NCBI RefSeq assembly: GCF_017875465.1
Contig: NZ_JAGGMQ010000001.1
Coordinates: 1,550,001-1,614,000 of the forward strand
Length of the DNA stretch: 64,000 bases
Reading direction: 5' to 3'
Origin: Winslowiella toletana
Lineage (GTDB): Bacteria > Pseudomonadota > Gammaproteobacteria > Enterobacterales > Enterobacteriaceae
Shown here: positions 9,029 to 17,878 of the stretch, piece by piece
Position numbering within the stretch: the first letter of the stretch is position 1
Layout: every line of letters begins with the position of its first letter
Translations under genes and position numbers: made by a program
The notes under the pieces: model-generated
The model's input: only the letters and a program-made list of their open reading frames with translations
Databases searched by the model: none
Told to the model about the DNA's origin: nothing

Positions 9029-9883
9029 TTAATTTTCTGTTATTCGGTCTAAAAACAGGGTGGCGGCCAGCAGATCCGCAGCGCCGCCCGGCGAGGCATT
9101 CAATGCCAGCATCTGACTGTCGAGCTGCGCCAGGGCTGCGCGTCCGTCAGGCTGCGCACAGCCGCCAGCGCTCAGCACCGCCTTCGCGCCCTGCTGCATC
9201 GCCTGTAAGCCAGCCAGTCCGGCACGCGACAGCACGCAGGTATCGCTTAACGAGGTCATAATCGCCATCAGCGCATCAAGTTGCGCCTCCGCTTCGCTGG
9301 CGCCCTGCTGACGGCTGCAATGCAGCTGCGGCAGCGCCAGCTGCATCACATGCGGAAAGCGCTGCTGCGCCTCTTCACGCGCACCCGGAACCTGATAGCG
9401 CCGGGTGGCGCGCAGACCTTTGCTGAATGACTTCGGCGCCGCCTCATCAGGCAGCCGCGCCAGACGGGCGGCGCTGTCGGTAAGCTGCGCAGCAGTGGCG
9501 ATACCAGCATGCATCGCCGCCGCCGATACCAGCAGACCCAGCGCCCAGATGGCGCCGCGATGGGTATTCACCCCGGCGGTCGCCGCCATCATGCTGGCCT
9601 CCCCCTCGCGCCCCAGTTTTCCTGCCTGCTGACGCAGCGCGATATCCGCACGGCGTTGCCAGCTGTGCAGCGCCAGGTGATAAAAAGTTGGCGTCAGGCT
9701 GTGGGCTGAACGTTCCATCAGCGCCAGAGTTAAATCCTGATGCGCGCCATTGCCGCGAGCATCCACCAGCCCGGGTTTCGGACTGAGGCGGGCTTCCGCA
9801 ATCAGACACGCCGTCGCCACTCGGGCTAAATACCCGGCGCTCTGCTCGGCGTCAGTGGTGGAAAAACCAGGTTGTAGCTTCAT
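9029..9883 (-). CDS. mdcB: Triphosphoribosyl-dephospho-CoA synthase
   Basis: Makes 2'-(5''-triphosphoribosyl)-3'-dephospho-CoA from ATP and dephospho-CoA, the prosthetic-group precursor for MdcC. Family signatures are visible: ACLIAEARLSPKPGLVDARGNGAHQDL near residues 25-52 and the later AGVNTHRGAIWALG and LSDTCVLSRAG stretches. Related to CitG of citrate lyase, but the mdc context fixes the assignment. 284 residues; its ATG shares one base with the mdcA stop codon (TAATG). Confidence 0.94.
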   Translation of the reverse strand: MKLQPGFSTTDAEQSAGYLARVATACLIAEARLSPKPGLVDARGNGAHQDLTLALMERSAHSLTPTFYHLALHSWQRRADIALRQQAGKLGREGEASMMAATAGVNTHRGAIWALGLLVSAAAMHAGIATAAQLTDSAARLARLPDEAAPKSFSKGLRATRRYQVPGAREEAQQRFPHVMQLALPQLHCSRQQGASEAEAQLDALMAIMTSLSDTCVLSRAGLAGLQAMQQGAKAVLSAGGCAQPDGRAALAQLDSQMLALNASPGGAADLLAATLFLDRITEN

Positions 9884-11538
9884 TACCAGCTCCGGAATTT
9901 CGCTGGCGGGTTATATAAACCGCCGGACCATTCGACCAGATCCGCCACACTACCGGCCGCCAGCAATGAACGGCTGGCTTCGGTACGGCGGATCCCCAGA
10001 TCTTCCGGGAACGCCACTTTGCCTTCACGACGCAGCTGCGCCACACGACCAGCATCAACGCCGAGGCCGATATCGGTAATACCCGCTACCGCCGCCACCA
10101 TGGCGCGACGCTCTTCCATCGACTGCGCACGATAGAGGTAGGCAATTCCCTCTTCGGTCAGCACATGGGTAACGTCATCGCCGTAGATCATCACCGGCGC
10201 CAGCGGCATTGCCGCCGCTTTCGCTACTTCAACCGCATCGAGTTTTTCGACAAAGGTCGGCTTAACCCCGGCCTGGAAGGTTTCCACCATCTGCACCACC
10301 AGCTTGCGACCGCGAACCATCGGATCGGGTTTGTCGATCATCGCCAGCCAGGCGGGAGTCGCGTGGCGACGACCATGCGGATCGTGGCCCATATTTGGCG
10401 CACCGCCGAAGCCGGAGAGGCGTCCACGGGTCACGGTTGAGGAGTTGGCGTAGCCATCGATTTGCAGCGTCGAGCCGATAAACATATCCACCGCGTACTG
10501 CCCGGCCAGCTGACAGAAGGCGCGATTCGATCGCATCGATCCGTCGGATCCGGTGAAGAACACATCAGGACGCGCGGCGATATAGTTTTCCATCCCCAGC
10601 TCGCTACCAAAGCTGTGGACACTCTCCACCCAGCCGCTTTCAATGGCGGGGATCAGCGTTGGATGCGGATTAAGCGTCCAGTGACGGCAGATTTTGCCTT
10701 TCAGACCCAGCTGCTCGCCGTAAGTCGGCAGCAGCAGTTCGATTGCTGCGGTATTAAAGCCAATGCCGTGATTCAGCGACTGCACCTGATGCTCAGCGTA
10801 GATGCCTTTAATCGCCATCATCGCCATCAGGATATGTTCCTGTTTGATCATGCGCGGATCGCGGGTAAACAGCGGTTCGATAAAGAATGGCTTGTCCGCC
10901 ACCACCACAAAATCGACCCAGGAGCCGGGAATATCGACGCGCGGCAGATCGCTCTCGTCATCCACCAGCTCGTTGACCTGCGCAATTACCAGGCCATCAC
11001 GGAAAGCCGCCGCTTCCACCAGTGCGGGCGTATCTTCGGTGCTCGCTCCGGTGTAGAGATTGCCTTTGCGGTCAGCTTTAAAGCCCGCCACCAGCGCTAC
11101 ATTGGGGATCAGATCGACATACAGACGGGCATAGAGTTCGATATAGGTGTGGATCGCGCCGATCTCCAGCACGCCATCTTCCAGCAGCTGCGAGATACGC
11201 AGGCTCTGCGTACCAGAAAAGGAGAAATCGAGTTTACGCGCAATGCCTTTCTCGAAGATATCCAGATGCTCACTGCGCCCGACACTCGGCATAATCATAT
11301 GCAGATCGTGTACTTTCGCCGGATCGACTTCCGCCAGCATGCGAGAAAGAAAATCGGCCTGTTTCTGATTATTACCTTCGAGGATCACCCGATCGCCGGG
11401 GGCGATCAGTTTTTCCAGTAAAGCCGGTAAATCGGCAGTGGGTAAGACTTTTCCCTGTAAATTCAGGGATGCGATGCGACGTCGCTTTTCGCTGCGGCGC
11501 GTATCCCAGACACGTGGAGACGCTTGTCCAGGCAACAT
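9883..11538 (-). CDS. mdcA: Malonate decarboxylase alpha subunit (acetyl-ACP:malonate ACP transferase)
   Basis: First gene of the operon. Exchanges the acetyl group on MdcC for malonate, releasing acetate and giving malonyl-S-ACP for MdcDE. The 551-residue protein is of the CoA-transferase type and matches the family along its length, starting MLPGQASPRVWDTRRSEK. ATG 11538 follows a strong AGGAGG. The operon promoter must lie in 11539-11718; I could not pick a regulator site with confidence. Confidence 0.95.
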   Translation of the reverse strand: MLPGQASPRVWDTRRSEKRRRIASLNLQGKVLPTADLPALLEKLIAPGDRVILEGNNQKQADFLSRMLAEVDPAKVHDLHMIMPSVGRSEHLDIFEKGIARKLDFSFSGTQSLRISQLLEDGVLEIGAIHTYIELYARLYVDLIPNVALVAGFKADRKGNLYTGASTEDTPALVEAAAFRDGLVIAQVNELVDDESDLPRVDIPGSWVDFVVVADKPFFIEPLFTRDPRMIKQEHILMAMMAIKGIYAEHQVQSLNHGIGFNTAAIELLLPTYGEQLGLKGKICRHWTLNPHPTLIPAIESGWVESVHSFGSELGMENYIAARPDVFFTGSDGSMRSNRAFCQLAGQYAVDMFIGSTLQIDGYANSSTVTRGRLSGFGGAPNMGHDPHGRRHATPAWLAMIDKPDPMVRGRKLVVQMVETFQAGVKPTFVEKLDAVEVAKAAAMPLAPVMIYGDDVTHVLTEEGIAYLYRAQSMEERRAMVAAVAGITDIGLGVDAGRVAQLRREGKVAFPEDLGIRRTEASRSLLAAGSVADLVEWSGGLYNPPAKFRSW

Positions 11539-11718
11539 GGTTAACCTCCTGATTCAATTCAGTTCTGTGAATAACCTGACTGAGATTAAGTGTAAGAAGT
11601 TGACCAGGCGGCATCAATCAAGCAGCGCGACGGAACATTAGCCTGAGGGTAATGATTATAATTTTAGTAAAATATTCATGGAGTTAAAAACTGGTGGGAG
11701 TGGCTGAGGTCACAAAAT

Positions 11719-11736
11719 GGCGGCGAGCACGCCGCC
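11719..11736 (-). terminator. Probable terminator of the Anbu operon
   Basis: Minus-strand hairpin with 7-bp arms (GGCGGCG and CGCCGCC) and a 4-base loop, 8 bases after the Anbu gene stop, followed by ATTTTGTG. The U-run is short, so termination may be partial. Confidence 0.55.
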
Positions 11737-11744
11737 CGTCCTGT

Positions 11745-12449
11745 CTACAACTGCAACGGCGGTAGCTGAGAAAACACGCTCAGCAGCCCTTTGCTCCATA
11801 ACTGGCGGATTTGTGAATAGTAGGGATGTTGCTCAGTGATATGGTACTGCTCGCCATCGCTAAAGGTATCGCTGTGATAAAACATCACGTCCAGCGGCAG
11901 ACCGACCGAAATATTACTGGCGAGGGTGGAGTCCATCGAAATCAGCGCGCACTGCATCGCCTGGTCCAGCGGCGTATCGTAACGCAACACGCGATCGATA
12001 ATCGGCTTGCCATATTTGCTTTCACCAATCTGAAAGTACGGCGTATCAACACTGGCTTCGATAAAATTGCCCTGCGGGTAGATCTGGAACAGACGCGGCT
12101 CTTCGCCCTTAATCTGCCCGCCGAGCAGCAGCGTACCGCTAAACTCTTCGCCATCACGTTTCAGCACGTCGCGCAGCATATCGCCCACCAGCAGCGCCAC
12201 ATCGTACATATTGCTGCAGCTCATCAGATTGGCTTTTTCCGCGCTGCCGCAGTCACGCCGCAGCAGACTCAGCACGCTTTGCGTCGTCGCCAGATTACCG
12301 GCGCTTTGCAGCACCAGCGTTCGCTCATCATCCTGCTGAAAGACATGAAGTTTACGGAATGAAGAGATATGATCGACACCCGCATTCGTGCGCGTATCGG
12401 AAACAAAGATCATCCCTGATGACAGCCGCATTGCCACACAATAAGTCAT
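11745..12449 (-). CDS. Anbu proteasome-like peptidase (Ntn hydrolase)
   Basis: Self-compartmentalising peptidase-like protein of the Anbu family, an ancestral relative of HslV and proteasome beta subunits. Catalytic-type residues are Thr2 (nucleophile after Met removal), Asp18 in SDTRTNAG and Lys33 in SSFRKLHVF, which fits the Thr1/Asp17/Lys32 pattern of the family. 234 residues, no regulatory ATPase nearby. It ends a four-gene operon with transglutaminase-like, alpha-E and circularly permuted ATP-grasp proteins, the standard company of Anbu. Its physiological substrate is not established in the family. Confidence 0.92.
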   Translation of the reverse strand: MTYCVAMRLSSGMIFVSDTRTNAGVDHISSFRKLHVFQQDDERTLVLQSAGNLATTQSVLSLLRRDCGSAEKANLMSCSNMYDVALLVGDMLRDVLKRDGEEFSGTLLLGGQIKGEEPRLFQIYPQGNFIEASVDTPYFQIGESKYGKPIIDRVLRYDTPLDQAMQCALISMDSTLASNISVGLPLDVMFYHSDTFSDGEQYHITEQHPYYSQIRQLWSKGLLSVFSQLPPLQL

Positions 12450-12472
12450 AAAAACGCCCGATAAATGGATCT

Positions 12473-13270
12473 CTACTGCGGGTGCGCCTTCTGCACTGCA
12501 GCCATTGCCAGCATATCTTCACCGCCGCCGCCCAGACGCATCCCCCGCACCGGACAGGCATCAAGATAATCGACGCCGACGGCCAGTTTCAGATGCTGTC
12601 GTAAACTGCGGGTATTATTAGTGATATCAAAGCTGTGCCAACTGCCATCAAGCCAGACTTCAACCCAGGCGTGAGTGGCGACATGTTCGACGTTGTCAGT
12701 ATAAAGGTATCCACTGACATAGCGAGCCGGGATACTTAAGCTACGACAACAGGCTAAAAATACATGACTGTGATCCTGGCAAACCCCGGTCCCGGCGGCA
12801 AATACTTTCGCTGCGTTATCGGTCACCGTGGTGCTGCCCGGCTGATAAGGCATTTTCAGCAGCAGTTCAGCCATCAGCGTTTCCAGACTCTCCAGCGGCG
12901 CCTCAGCGCGCCAGTAACGCTGGGCAAAATCACGGATCGCCGCGTCGGGCTGCGTCAGCGGGCTAAAGCGCAGAAAGATCAGCGGCGACAGGAGGCACTC
13001 CGGATCGGGCGCCATTTCCACTTCATCGTAGATCTCCACCACTCCGCGCGCCTCAATTTCCAGCAGCTGATGCGGTTTGTCCATGGTCAGCACATGCAGC
13101 ACATTGCCATAAGTGTCGGTAGTGCGGATCGCATCTTCCGGCAGAATCAGCTGCCAGGAGATAATATGCTGGTGTACCGAATCCTGGGGCGTCAGACGCA
13201 GATATTGCGTACTGCTTTTTACCAGACTTTCGTAGGTATAAGCGGTTTTATGCTCAATATTCAGCCTCAT
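12473..13270 (-). CDS. Transglutaminase-like cysteine protease of Anbu cluster
   Basis: Papain-fold transglutaminase-core protein of 265 residues with a bacterial N-terminal beta region (about residues 1-80). The catalytic triad is visible: Cys164 in TGVCQDHSH, His200 in THAWVEV and Asp215 in SFDITNN. Members in such clusters are predicted peptidases acting on peptides made or tagged by the ATP-grasp partner. It overlaps the alpha-E gene by four bases (ATGA) and lies 23 bases before the Anbu gene, so the four genes are probably one transcript. No signal peptide. Confidence 0.88.
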   Translation of the reverse strand: MRLNIEHKTAYTYESLVKSSTQYLRLTPQDSVHQHIISWQLILPEDAIRTTDTYGNVLHVLTMDKPHQLLEIEARGVVEIYDEVEMAPDPECLLSPLIFLRFSPLTQPDAAIRDFAQRYWRAEAPLESLETLMAELLLKMPYQPGSTTVTDNAAKVFAAGTGVCQDHSHVFLACCRSLSIPARYVSGYLYTDNVEHVATHAWVEVWLDGSWHSFDITNNTRSLRQHLKLAVGVDYLDACPVRGMRLGGGGEDMLAMAAVQKAHPQ

Positions 13271-14196
13271 TTTGCCTCCAGATAGGTCAGGTTAATACTT
13301 ATGGCGAGGGTGTTGATATCACTGAGAAAACGGTCCAGCCAGCGATGTAATCCGTCACTGGTCAGGGTGGCGTAACTGGTAAAACGCATTTCCGCATGCA
13401 GCACGCTGACCAGATAGCGCGGCCGATCGTCGCCGCTGCTGCCAATCAGCCCCAGCTGATTATCAATCTCTTCAATGCAGGCGCGCAGGGAGCGCGGACT
13501 TTCATTGCGCAGAATCAGCATCTCACTGACGTTTTCCGCCATCAGCTGCTGTTTAAAAATGGCGTTATAGGCTTCACGCGCTGACACCGCACGCAGCAGG
13601 GTATCGAGGCGATAGTATTCCCGCACCGAATCGTCATGCTTCTCCAGCAGATACTGGTTAATATTCAGCAGACGCGCGGTGCAGTCACAGCGCTCCAGCA
13701 GGGTGCCAAGGCGAATAAACGACATCGCATCACCGCGCAGCAGAGTGCCAAACATCGCGCCGCGAAACAGATGCGAGCGCTCCTTCACCCAGTCAAAAAA
13801 GCTGTCGGCATCAGCATTCACTACCCCTTTGCGGCGGATATTGCGCATATCGATCCAGCTGGAATTAATACTTTCCCACACTTCTGATGACAGGCTGCCG
13901 CGCACCGCATGGGCATTGTTCCATGCTGCCTGCAGACAGCTGAAGATACTGCTCGGGTTGCGCTCATCCAGTACAAAGAATTTAAACAGCTCCGGCATGG
14001 TGAGTGGCAGGCTAAGGCTATCAAACAGCGCTTTGGTGCCGGTCAGGCTCAGCGGCACCAGCAGTTCATCTTCGTGACTGCCGCGGACCGGCATCAGCGT
14101 CAGGCGGTTAGTGACATCGAGAATACGGGCGATATTCTCCGCGCGCTCCAGGTAGCGTGCCATCCAGTAAAGCCCACTGGCTGTGCGACTTAGCAT
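13267..14196 (-). CDS. Alpha-E domain protein
   Basis: 309-residue, mostly helical protein of the alpha-E family, recognised by the N-terminal LSRTASGLYWMARYLERAEN and its companions. The family is nearly always next to circularly permuted ATP-grasp proteins and is thought to act with them; biochemical activity is unknown. Start ATG 14196 overlaps the end of the ATP-grasp gene by seven bases, and its own stop overlaps the transglutaminase start, so translation is coupled. Confidence 0.9.
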   Translation of the reverse strand: MLSRTASGLYWMARYLERAENIARILDVTNRLTLMPVRGSHEDELLVPLSLTGTKALFDSLSLPLTMPELFKFFVLDERNPSSIFSCLQAAWNNAHAVRGSLSSEVWESINSSWIDMRNIRRKGVVNADADSFFDWVKERSHLFRGAMFGTLLRGDAMSFIRLGTLLERCDCTARLLNINQYLLEKHDDSVREYYRLDTLLRAVSAREAYNAIFKQQLMAENVSEMLILRNESPRSLRACIEEIDNQLGLIGSSGDDRPRYLVSVLHAEMRFTSYATLTSDGLHRWLDRFLSDINTLAISINLTYLEAK

Positions 14197-15629
14197 GATG
14201 CGTCATCCTCCAGAACCCAGGTATCCTTGGTGCCGCCACCCTGTGAGGAGTTGACCACCAGCGAGCCTTCGCTTAACGCGACGCGGGTAAGACCACCAGG
14301 CACCAATCGCATCTCGGCGCCGCTCAGGGCGAACGGACGTAGGTCGATATGCCGCGGCGCCAGACCGTTATCAATAAATGTCGGGCAGGTGGAAAGCGCC
14401 AGCGTATTCTGCGCAATATAGTTTTCCGGCTTCGCCAGCAGCAGCGCGCGGAAATCTTCCAGCTGTTTGCGGCTGGCCACCGGGCCAATTAACATGCCGT
14501 AACCACCGGCACCATGCACCTCTTTCACCACCAGTTTGGGCAGGTTGGCCAGCACCCACGAGAGATCCGCCGGGCGTCGGCACTGCCAGGTCGGCACATT
14601 ATTCAGAATCGGATCTTCATCGAGATAAAAACGGATCATATCCGGTACATACGGGTAGATCGATTTATCGTCCGCCACCCCGGTGCCGATGGCATTGGCC
14701 AGCACCACATTGCCGGCGCGATAGACCGACAGCAGCCCCGGCACGCCGAGCATTGAATCCGGACGGAACGCCAGCGGATCGAGGAAAGCATCATCCACGC
14801 GGCGGTAAATCACATCCACTTTGCACGGCCCGGCGGTGGTGCGCATCAGCACCGCGCCATCTTTAACAAACAGATCGGCGCTTTCCACCAGTTCCACACC
14901 CATCTGCTGGGCGAGAAAACTGTGTTCAAAATAGGCGCTGTTAAAACGCCCCGGCGTCAGTACCACCACCACCGGATCATTAACCGGCGTGCTTTCACGC
15001 AGGGTTTGCAGCAAGTGCGAAGGATAGCGCTCCACCGGCGCGATACGCTGCTGGGCAAACAGCTCGGGATAGAGCCGCATCATCATTTTGCGGTTTTCCA
15101 GCATATAGGAGACGCCGGACGGGGTACGCAGGTTATCTTCGAGAACGTAATATTCGCCATCGTTATTGCGCACCATATCGACACCGACAATATGCGCATA
15201 GATATTGCGATGCAGATCGACCCCCTGCATGCAGGGCTGGTATTGATCGTTTACCATCACCTGTTCGGGCGGAATAATGCCCGCTTTCAGGATATGTTGT
15301 TGATGGTAGATATCATGCAGAAAAGTATTCAGCGCCTGAACGCGCTGGCGGATCCCGCGATCCAGCATCGCCCATTCGCTGGCGGGAATAATCCTCGGTA
15401 CGCTGTCGAATGGAATCAGGCGTTCAGCGCCGTCATCATCGCCATAGACGTTAAAGGTGATGCCGACACGGTGAAACAGCAGTTCGGCTTCTTCACGCTT
15501 ACGCGCAATCGCCTCTTTATCAGCCTGCTTTAACCAGTTCCAGTATTCGCGGTAATGCTGACGATATTGGCCATCGTTCAGCAACATCTCATCATAAAAA
15601 TTTGGCGCCAGTGCATAGCTTTGATTCAT
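14190..15629 (-). CDS. Circularly permuted ATP-grasp ligase (type 2)
   Basis: Predicted ATP-dependent carboxylate-amine/thiol ligase that could form peptide-like bonds. Characteristic stretches are NVYGDDDGAERLIPFD near residue 60, the VLEDNLRTPSGVSYML motif near 160 and the nucleotide-binding VKEVHGAGGYGMLIGP near 375. The start at ATG 15629 (MNQSYALAPNFYDEML) has AGGGA upstream and gives 479 residues; the frame stays open to 15674 but without a better start. First gene of the Anbu operon. Substrate unknown. Confidence 0.9.
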   Translation of the reverse strand: MNQSYALAPNFYDEMLLNDGQYRQHYREYWNWLKQADKEAIARKREEAELLFHRVGITFNVYGDDDGAERLIPFDSVPRIIPASEWAMLDRGIRQRVQALNTFLHDIYHQQHILKAGIIPPEQVMVNDQYQPCMQGVDLHRNIYAHIVGVDMVRNNDGEYYVLEDNLRTPSGVSYMLENRKMMMRLYPELFAQQRIAPVERYPSHLLQTLRESTPVNDPVVVVLTPGRFNSAYFEHSFLAQQMGVELVESADLFVKDGAVLMRTTAGPCKVDVIYRRVDDAFLDPLAFRPDSMLGVPGLLSVYRAGNVVLANAIGTGVADDKSIYPYVPDMIRFYLDEDPILNNVPTWQCRRPADLSWVLANLPKLVVKEVHGAGGYGMLIGPVASRKQLEDFRALLLAKPENYIAQNTLALSTCPTFIDNGLAPRHIDLRPFALSGAEMRLVPGGLTRVALSEGSLVVNSSQGGGTKDTWVLEDDASC

Positions 15630-15791
15630 GATTTCCCTACCGCTGTCAGTGGACCCAGCTATTGAACTGCACAAAGTGTGCCAGTCAGTTCAACAGATAT
15701 CGGTGTTGATGCGGAGCGAGTCAATTCGCTCCCTGCGAGAGGGTAAGAAATGTCAACGAGAGCGCCGCTGTGCGCTCCCGTCAAAGGGTAA

Positions 15792-15814
15792 TGCGGTGAA
15801 AGAGACTTCACGCA
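15792..15814 (-). terminator. Possible terminator after the cupin gene
   Basis: Near-perfect hairpin with arms TGCGTGAAG and CTTCACGCA-like complements, one base bulged, starting four bases past the cupin stop. A second hairpin (arms GAGCGC/GCGCTC at 15760-15777) follows. Neither has a clear U-run, so confidence is low. Confidence 0.35.
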
Positions 15815-15817
15815 CCA

Positions 15818-16423
15818 TTACAGTGCAAATCGTTCCTGGGTCGCGATGGGATGCCAGAGTTCCGTCACGGCGCCTTCGCCGCCAGTAATCGGATCGGTTG
15901 GCGGCATCGGCACACGTTGAATATTTTCGATAGCCTGCGCCATTTTACTTTGGTCATCGCGCAACGTATCGGGCTCCATACCTTGAGGATAGGCGCCAAC
16001 GGTGAAAAATTCCTCACTGGCGGCAACTTGTCGATGACCGACCCCCGCCGGGATCAGTACCGCATCGCCAGCGCGCAGAGTCACCATACGACCACTCTCG
16101 CCACCAAACAGGATTTCAGCCCAACCCTCACAGACGCCCAGCAGCTCATGGGTGTTGGAGTGATAATGGGTATAAGGAAACACCGGCGCACGCCAGCGTG
16201 GGCTCCAGCCATGTTGAGCAAACTGCTGTTCAAAATAAGCCGCAATATCTTCAATCTCATCCGGCACCACGCGCGGATAAATAATCAGCGGCAAGGGATT
16301 ATTGGGCACACCATTGGCTGGCGCTCCCAGCATCAGATGCTGAGGATTGCCAGAGATCCCGGCTGAAAAGGTTCCGGCGGCAAATGACATCATTAATAAC
16401 AAATTGCCTGAGGAGGGGAACAT
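15818..16423 (-). CDS. YjlB-type cupin protein
   Basis: Single-domain cupin of about 201 residues. Metal-ligand residues of the cupin motifs are visible in YTHYHSNTHELLGVCEG (His, His, Glu-type ligands) and later AGVGHRQV, with GVGAYPQG-like GAYPQGME after it. This order resembles Bacillus YjlB and its relatives, whose function is not established. ATG 16423 follows GGGAGAAG on the minus strand. The first 22 residues are unusually hydrophobic (MFPSSGNLLLMMSFAAGTFS), more like a weak export signal than a normal cupin start; no basic residue precedes it, so export is doubtful. Confidence 0.75.
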   Translation of the reverse strand: MFPSSGNLLLMMSFAAGTFSAGISGNPQHLMLGAPANGVPNNPLPLIIYPRVVPDEIEDIAAYFEQQFAQHGWSPRWRAPVFPYTHYHSNTHELLGVCEGWAEILFGGESGRMVTLRAGDAVLIPAGVGHRQVAASEEFFTVGAYPQGMEPDTLRDDQSKMAQAIENIQRVPMPPTDPITGGEGAVTELWHPIATQERFAL

Positions 16424-16559
16424 ATGACTTCTCCCGTTAAAAAGAAAACCGATATATTCAGTGTGGCAGTTATTAACAGAGGTGCAACACAAATCATGGC
16501 CATCACGATCACATAATCACTTAATTTTTATCCACTTAAGTCAAATTCCATTAATAAGC

Positions 16560-16587
16560 AAAAAAAACCGGTGTCGATGTTCACCGG
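16560..16587 (-). terminator. Intrinsic terminator of the sigma-28-type gene
   Basis: Minus-strand stem CCGGTG/CACCGG (16582-16587 with 16568-16573), loop of eight bases, followed directly by eight T residues. It is a textbook intrinsic terminator about 70 bases past the sigma gene stop. Confidence 0.85.
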
Positions 16588-16655
16588 CAGAACCAATGAC
16601 AGAGTTCTAAAACATGAGCAACTGATTGTCGGGCAGGCCCGGATGCGGGTTTCAC

Positions 16656-17345
16656 TCAGAAGAATTTTCTGATTTTTTCACTGATCTTTTTATTCAGCTG
16701 GCAAATGCGCGCCTCTGTTAAATCCAGCATTAACGCTATTTCCCTCAGACTCATCTCTTTCTGGTAATAGAGCATCAGAATGACTTTCTCACGCTCATCA
16801 AGTGAACTGAGCGCCAGCATAAAGGTGCGCTGAACCTCAATTTCCTCCTCCATAATCCGTCCCTGTAATGCCGAACCCAGCCCGTCAACCAGCAGCAGAT
16901 CGTCAAAGCTTTCCATGCTGCCGGCGGTTTCCAGCAGCAGATATTCATGGAATGTTTTGCTGCTCAGGCCCAGATGAGTACGGATCTCCTCCTCGGTGGG
17001 CTGATAACCCAGCTTGCGCGTCAGTTCGCGTACTGCATCGTTGATTTTATGCGTTTTCTGTCGCAAACGACGCGGGCGCCAGTCGTGCAGCCGCAACTGA
17101 TCGAGCACCGCTCCGCGGACGCGCTGTAAGGCGTAGCAGGCAAACTGCTCGTCGGGACGACCATAACGGCGCAGCGCGTCCAGCAACCCGATTAATGCCA
17201 CCTGCTCCAAATCGTCGCGTCCCATGACGCTATCGGCCTGCATCAGGAGCTGGCGCACCACACCTTTAACTAATGGCAACCACTGCTGTAAATAGTGACT
17301 CTCTTCTGCTGGTGTAAGAGTGGTAATATCGTTAAATACGCTCAT
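16656..17345 (-). CDS. Sigma-28 (FliA/LafS-like) RNA polymerase sigma factor
   Basis: 229-residue group 3 sigma factor of the flagellar FliA family. Region 2 is seen as DDLEQVALIGLLDALRRYG and FACYALQRVRGAVLDQLR (about residues 45-90), region 3 near LTRKLGYQPTEEEI (about 110-130), and region 4 with LSSLDEREKVILMLYYQ and the helix-turn-helix SLREIALMLDLTEARICQL (about 180-222). It is clearly divergent from chromosomal FliA of enterobacteria. No flagellar gene and no obvious anti-sigma FlgM lies beside it. A sigma-54 promoter is positioned about 90 bases upstream. LafS of lateral (Flag-2) flagella is the best parallel. Confidence 0.85.
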   Translation of the reverse strand: MSVFNDITTLTPAEESHYLQQWLPLVKGVVRQLLMQADSVMGRDDLEQVALIGLLDALRRYGRPDEQFACYALQRVRGAVLDQLRLHDWRPRRLRQKTHKINDAVRELTRKLGYQPTEEEIRTHLGLSSKTFHEYLLLETAGSMESFDDLLLVDGLGSALQGRIMEEEIEVQRTFMLALSSLDEREKVILMLYYQKEMSLREIALMLDLTEARICQLNKKISEKIRKFF

Positions 17346-17437
17346 GCTAAATAATCATCAGAAAATCATTCCATAAATTAATACGTCCGCAAAAGGCAAC
17401 TTATCACCATCCAGGCAAATGCCAGGCCAGTTATATA

Positions 17438-17452
17438 GCAAAGCGCATGCCA
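17438..17452 (-). promoter_or_regulatory. Sigma-54 promoter upstream of the sigma-28 gene
   Basis: On the minus strand the sequence TGGCATGCGCTTTGC keeps the invariant GG and GC elements at the exact spacing of the consensus TGGCACG-N4-TTGC. Transcription would start near 17426, about 80 bases before the sigma gene ATG. A sigma-54 activator gene is encoded 2 kb away in the same cluster. Confidence 0.7.
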
Positions 17453-17878
17453 GGATTTAAAACAGAATAAAACCAGCCTGATGGCAAAACCATAGGAAAT
17501 TTCTCTTCCGCTCCAGGGGAAGTTAACCTCCCTGAAACGGAAATAAGCGCAACGTAAAATAAACCAATCTTAAACGGAAAGTTAAAACCATTTATGTAAA
17601 TATAATATCATTTAAAAGTTATTAATATTTTTTAACATTATTGAACAGTGCCTTTTAAAATGCCTTGATATATAAGCTGTTATTAAAAAAAGAGAAGTCC
17701 GAAACATCAAAAAAATGCCCTTTACTCTTAAAGCGTTTCAGAATAGGTTAAATGGCGCAATAACCCTGCGCTAAATATAAACAATATACGGCAAGTGAAT
17801 TAATCTTCAGCCCTGGCGGATTAAGATTTTTCTTGCTTTAATTACATCAGGCGCATTTTTGAGTGATTCATTATAGCA
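17453..17878. other. AT-rich divergent intergenic region
   Basis: No open frame of interest. Long AT-rich runs (especially 17590-17700) separate the sigma gene from the winged-helix regulator and must hold the promoter of the latter. I saw no sigma-28 consensus here and no clear activator repeats. Confidence 0.4.

Noticed and set aside
10462..11421. Long open frame antisense to mdcA
   Set aside because: Fully inside a secure gene on the other strand; shadow of codon bias, no recognisable protein.
17740..17775. TGGCGCAATAACCCTGCG as a second sigma-54 promoter for the winged-helix gene
   Set aside because: Spacing and the TTGC element do not match.
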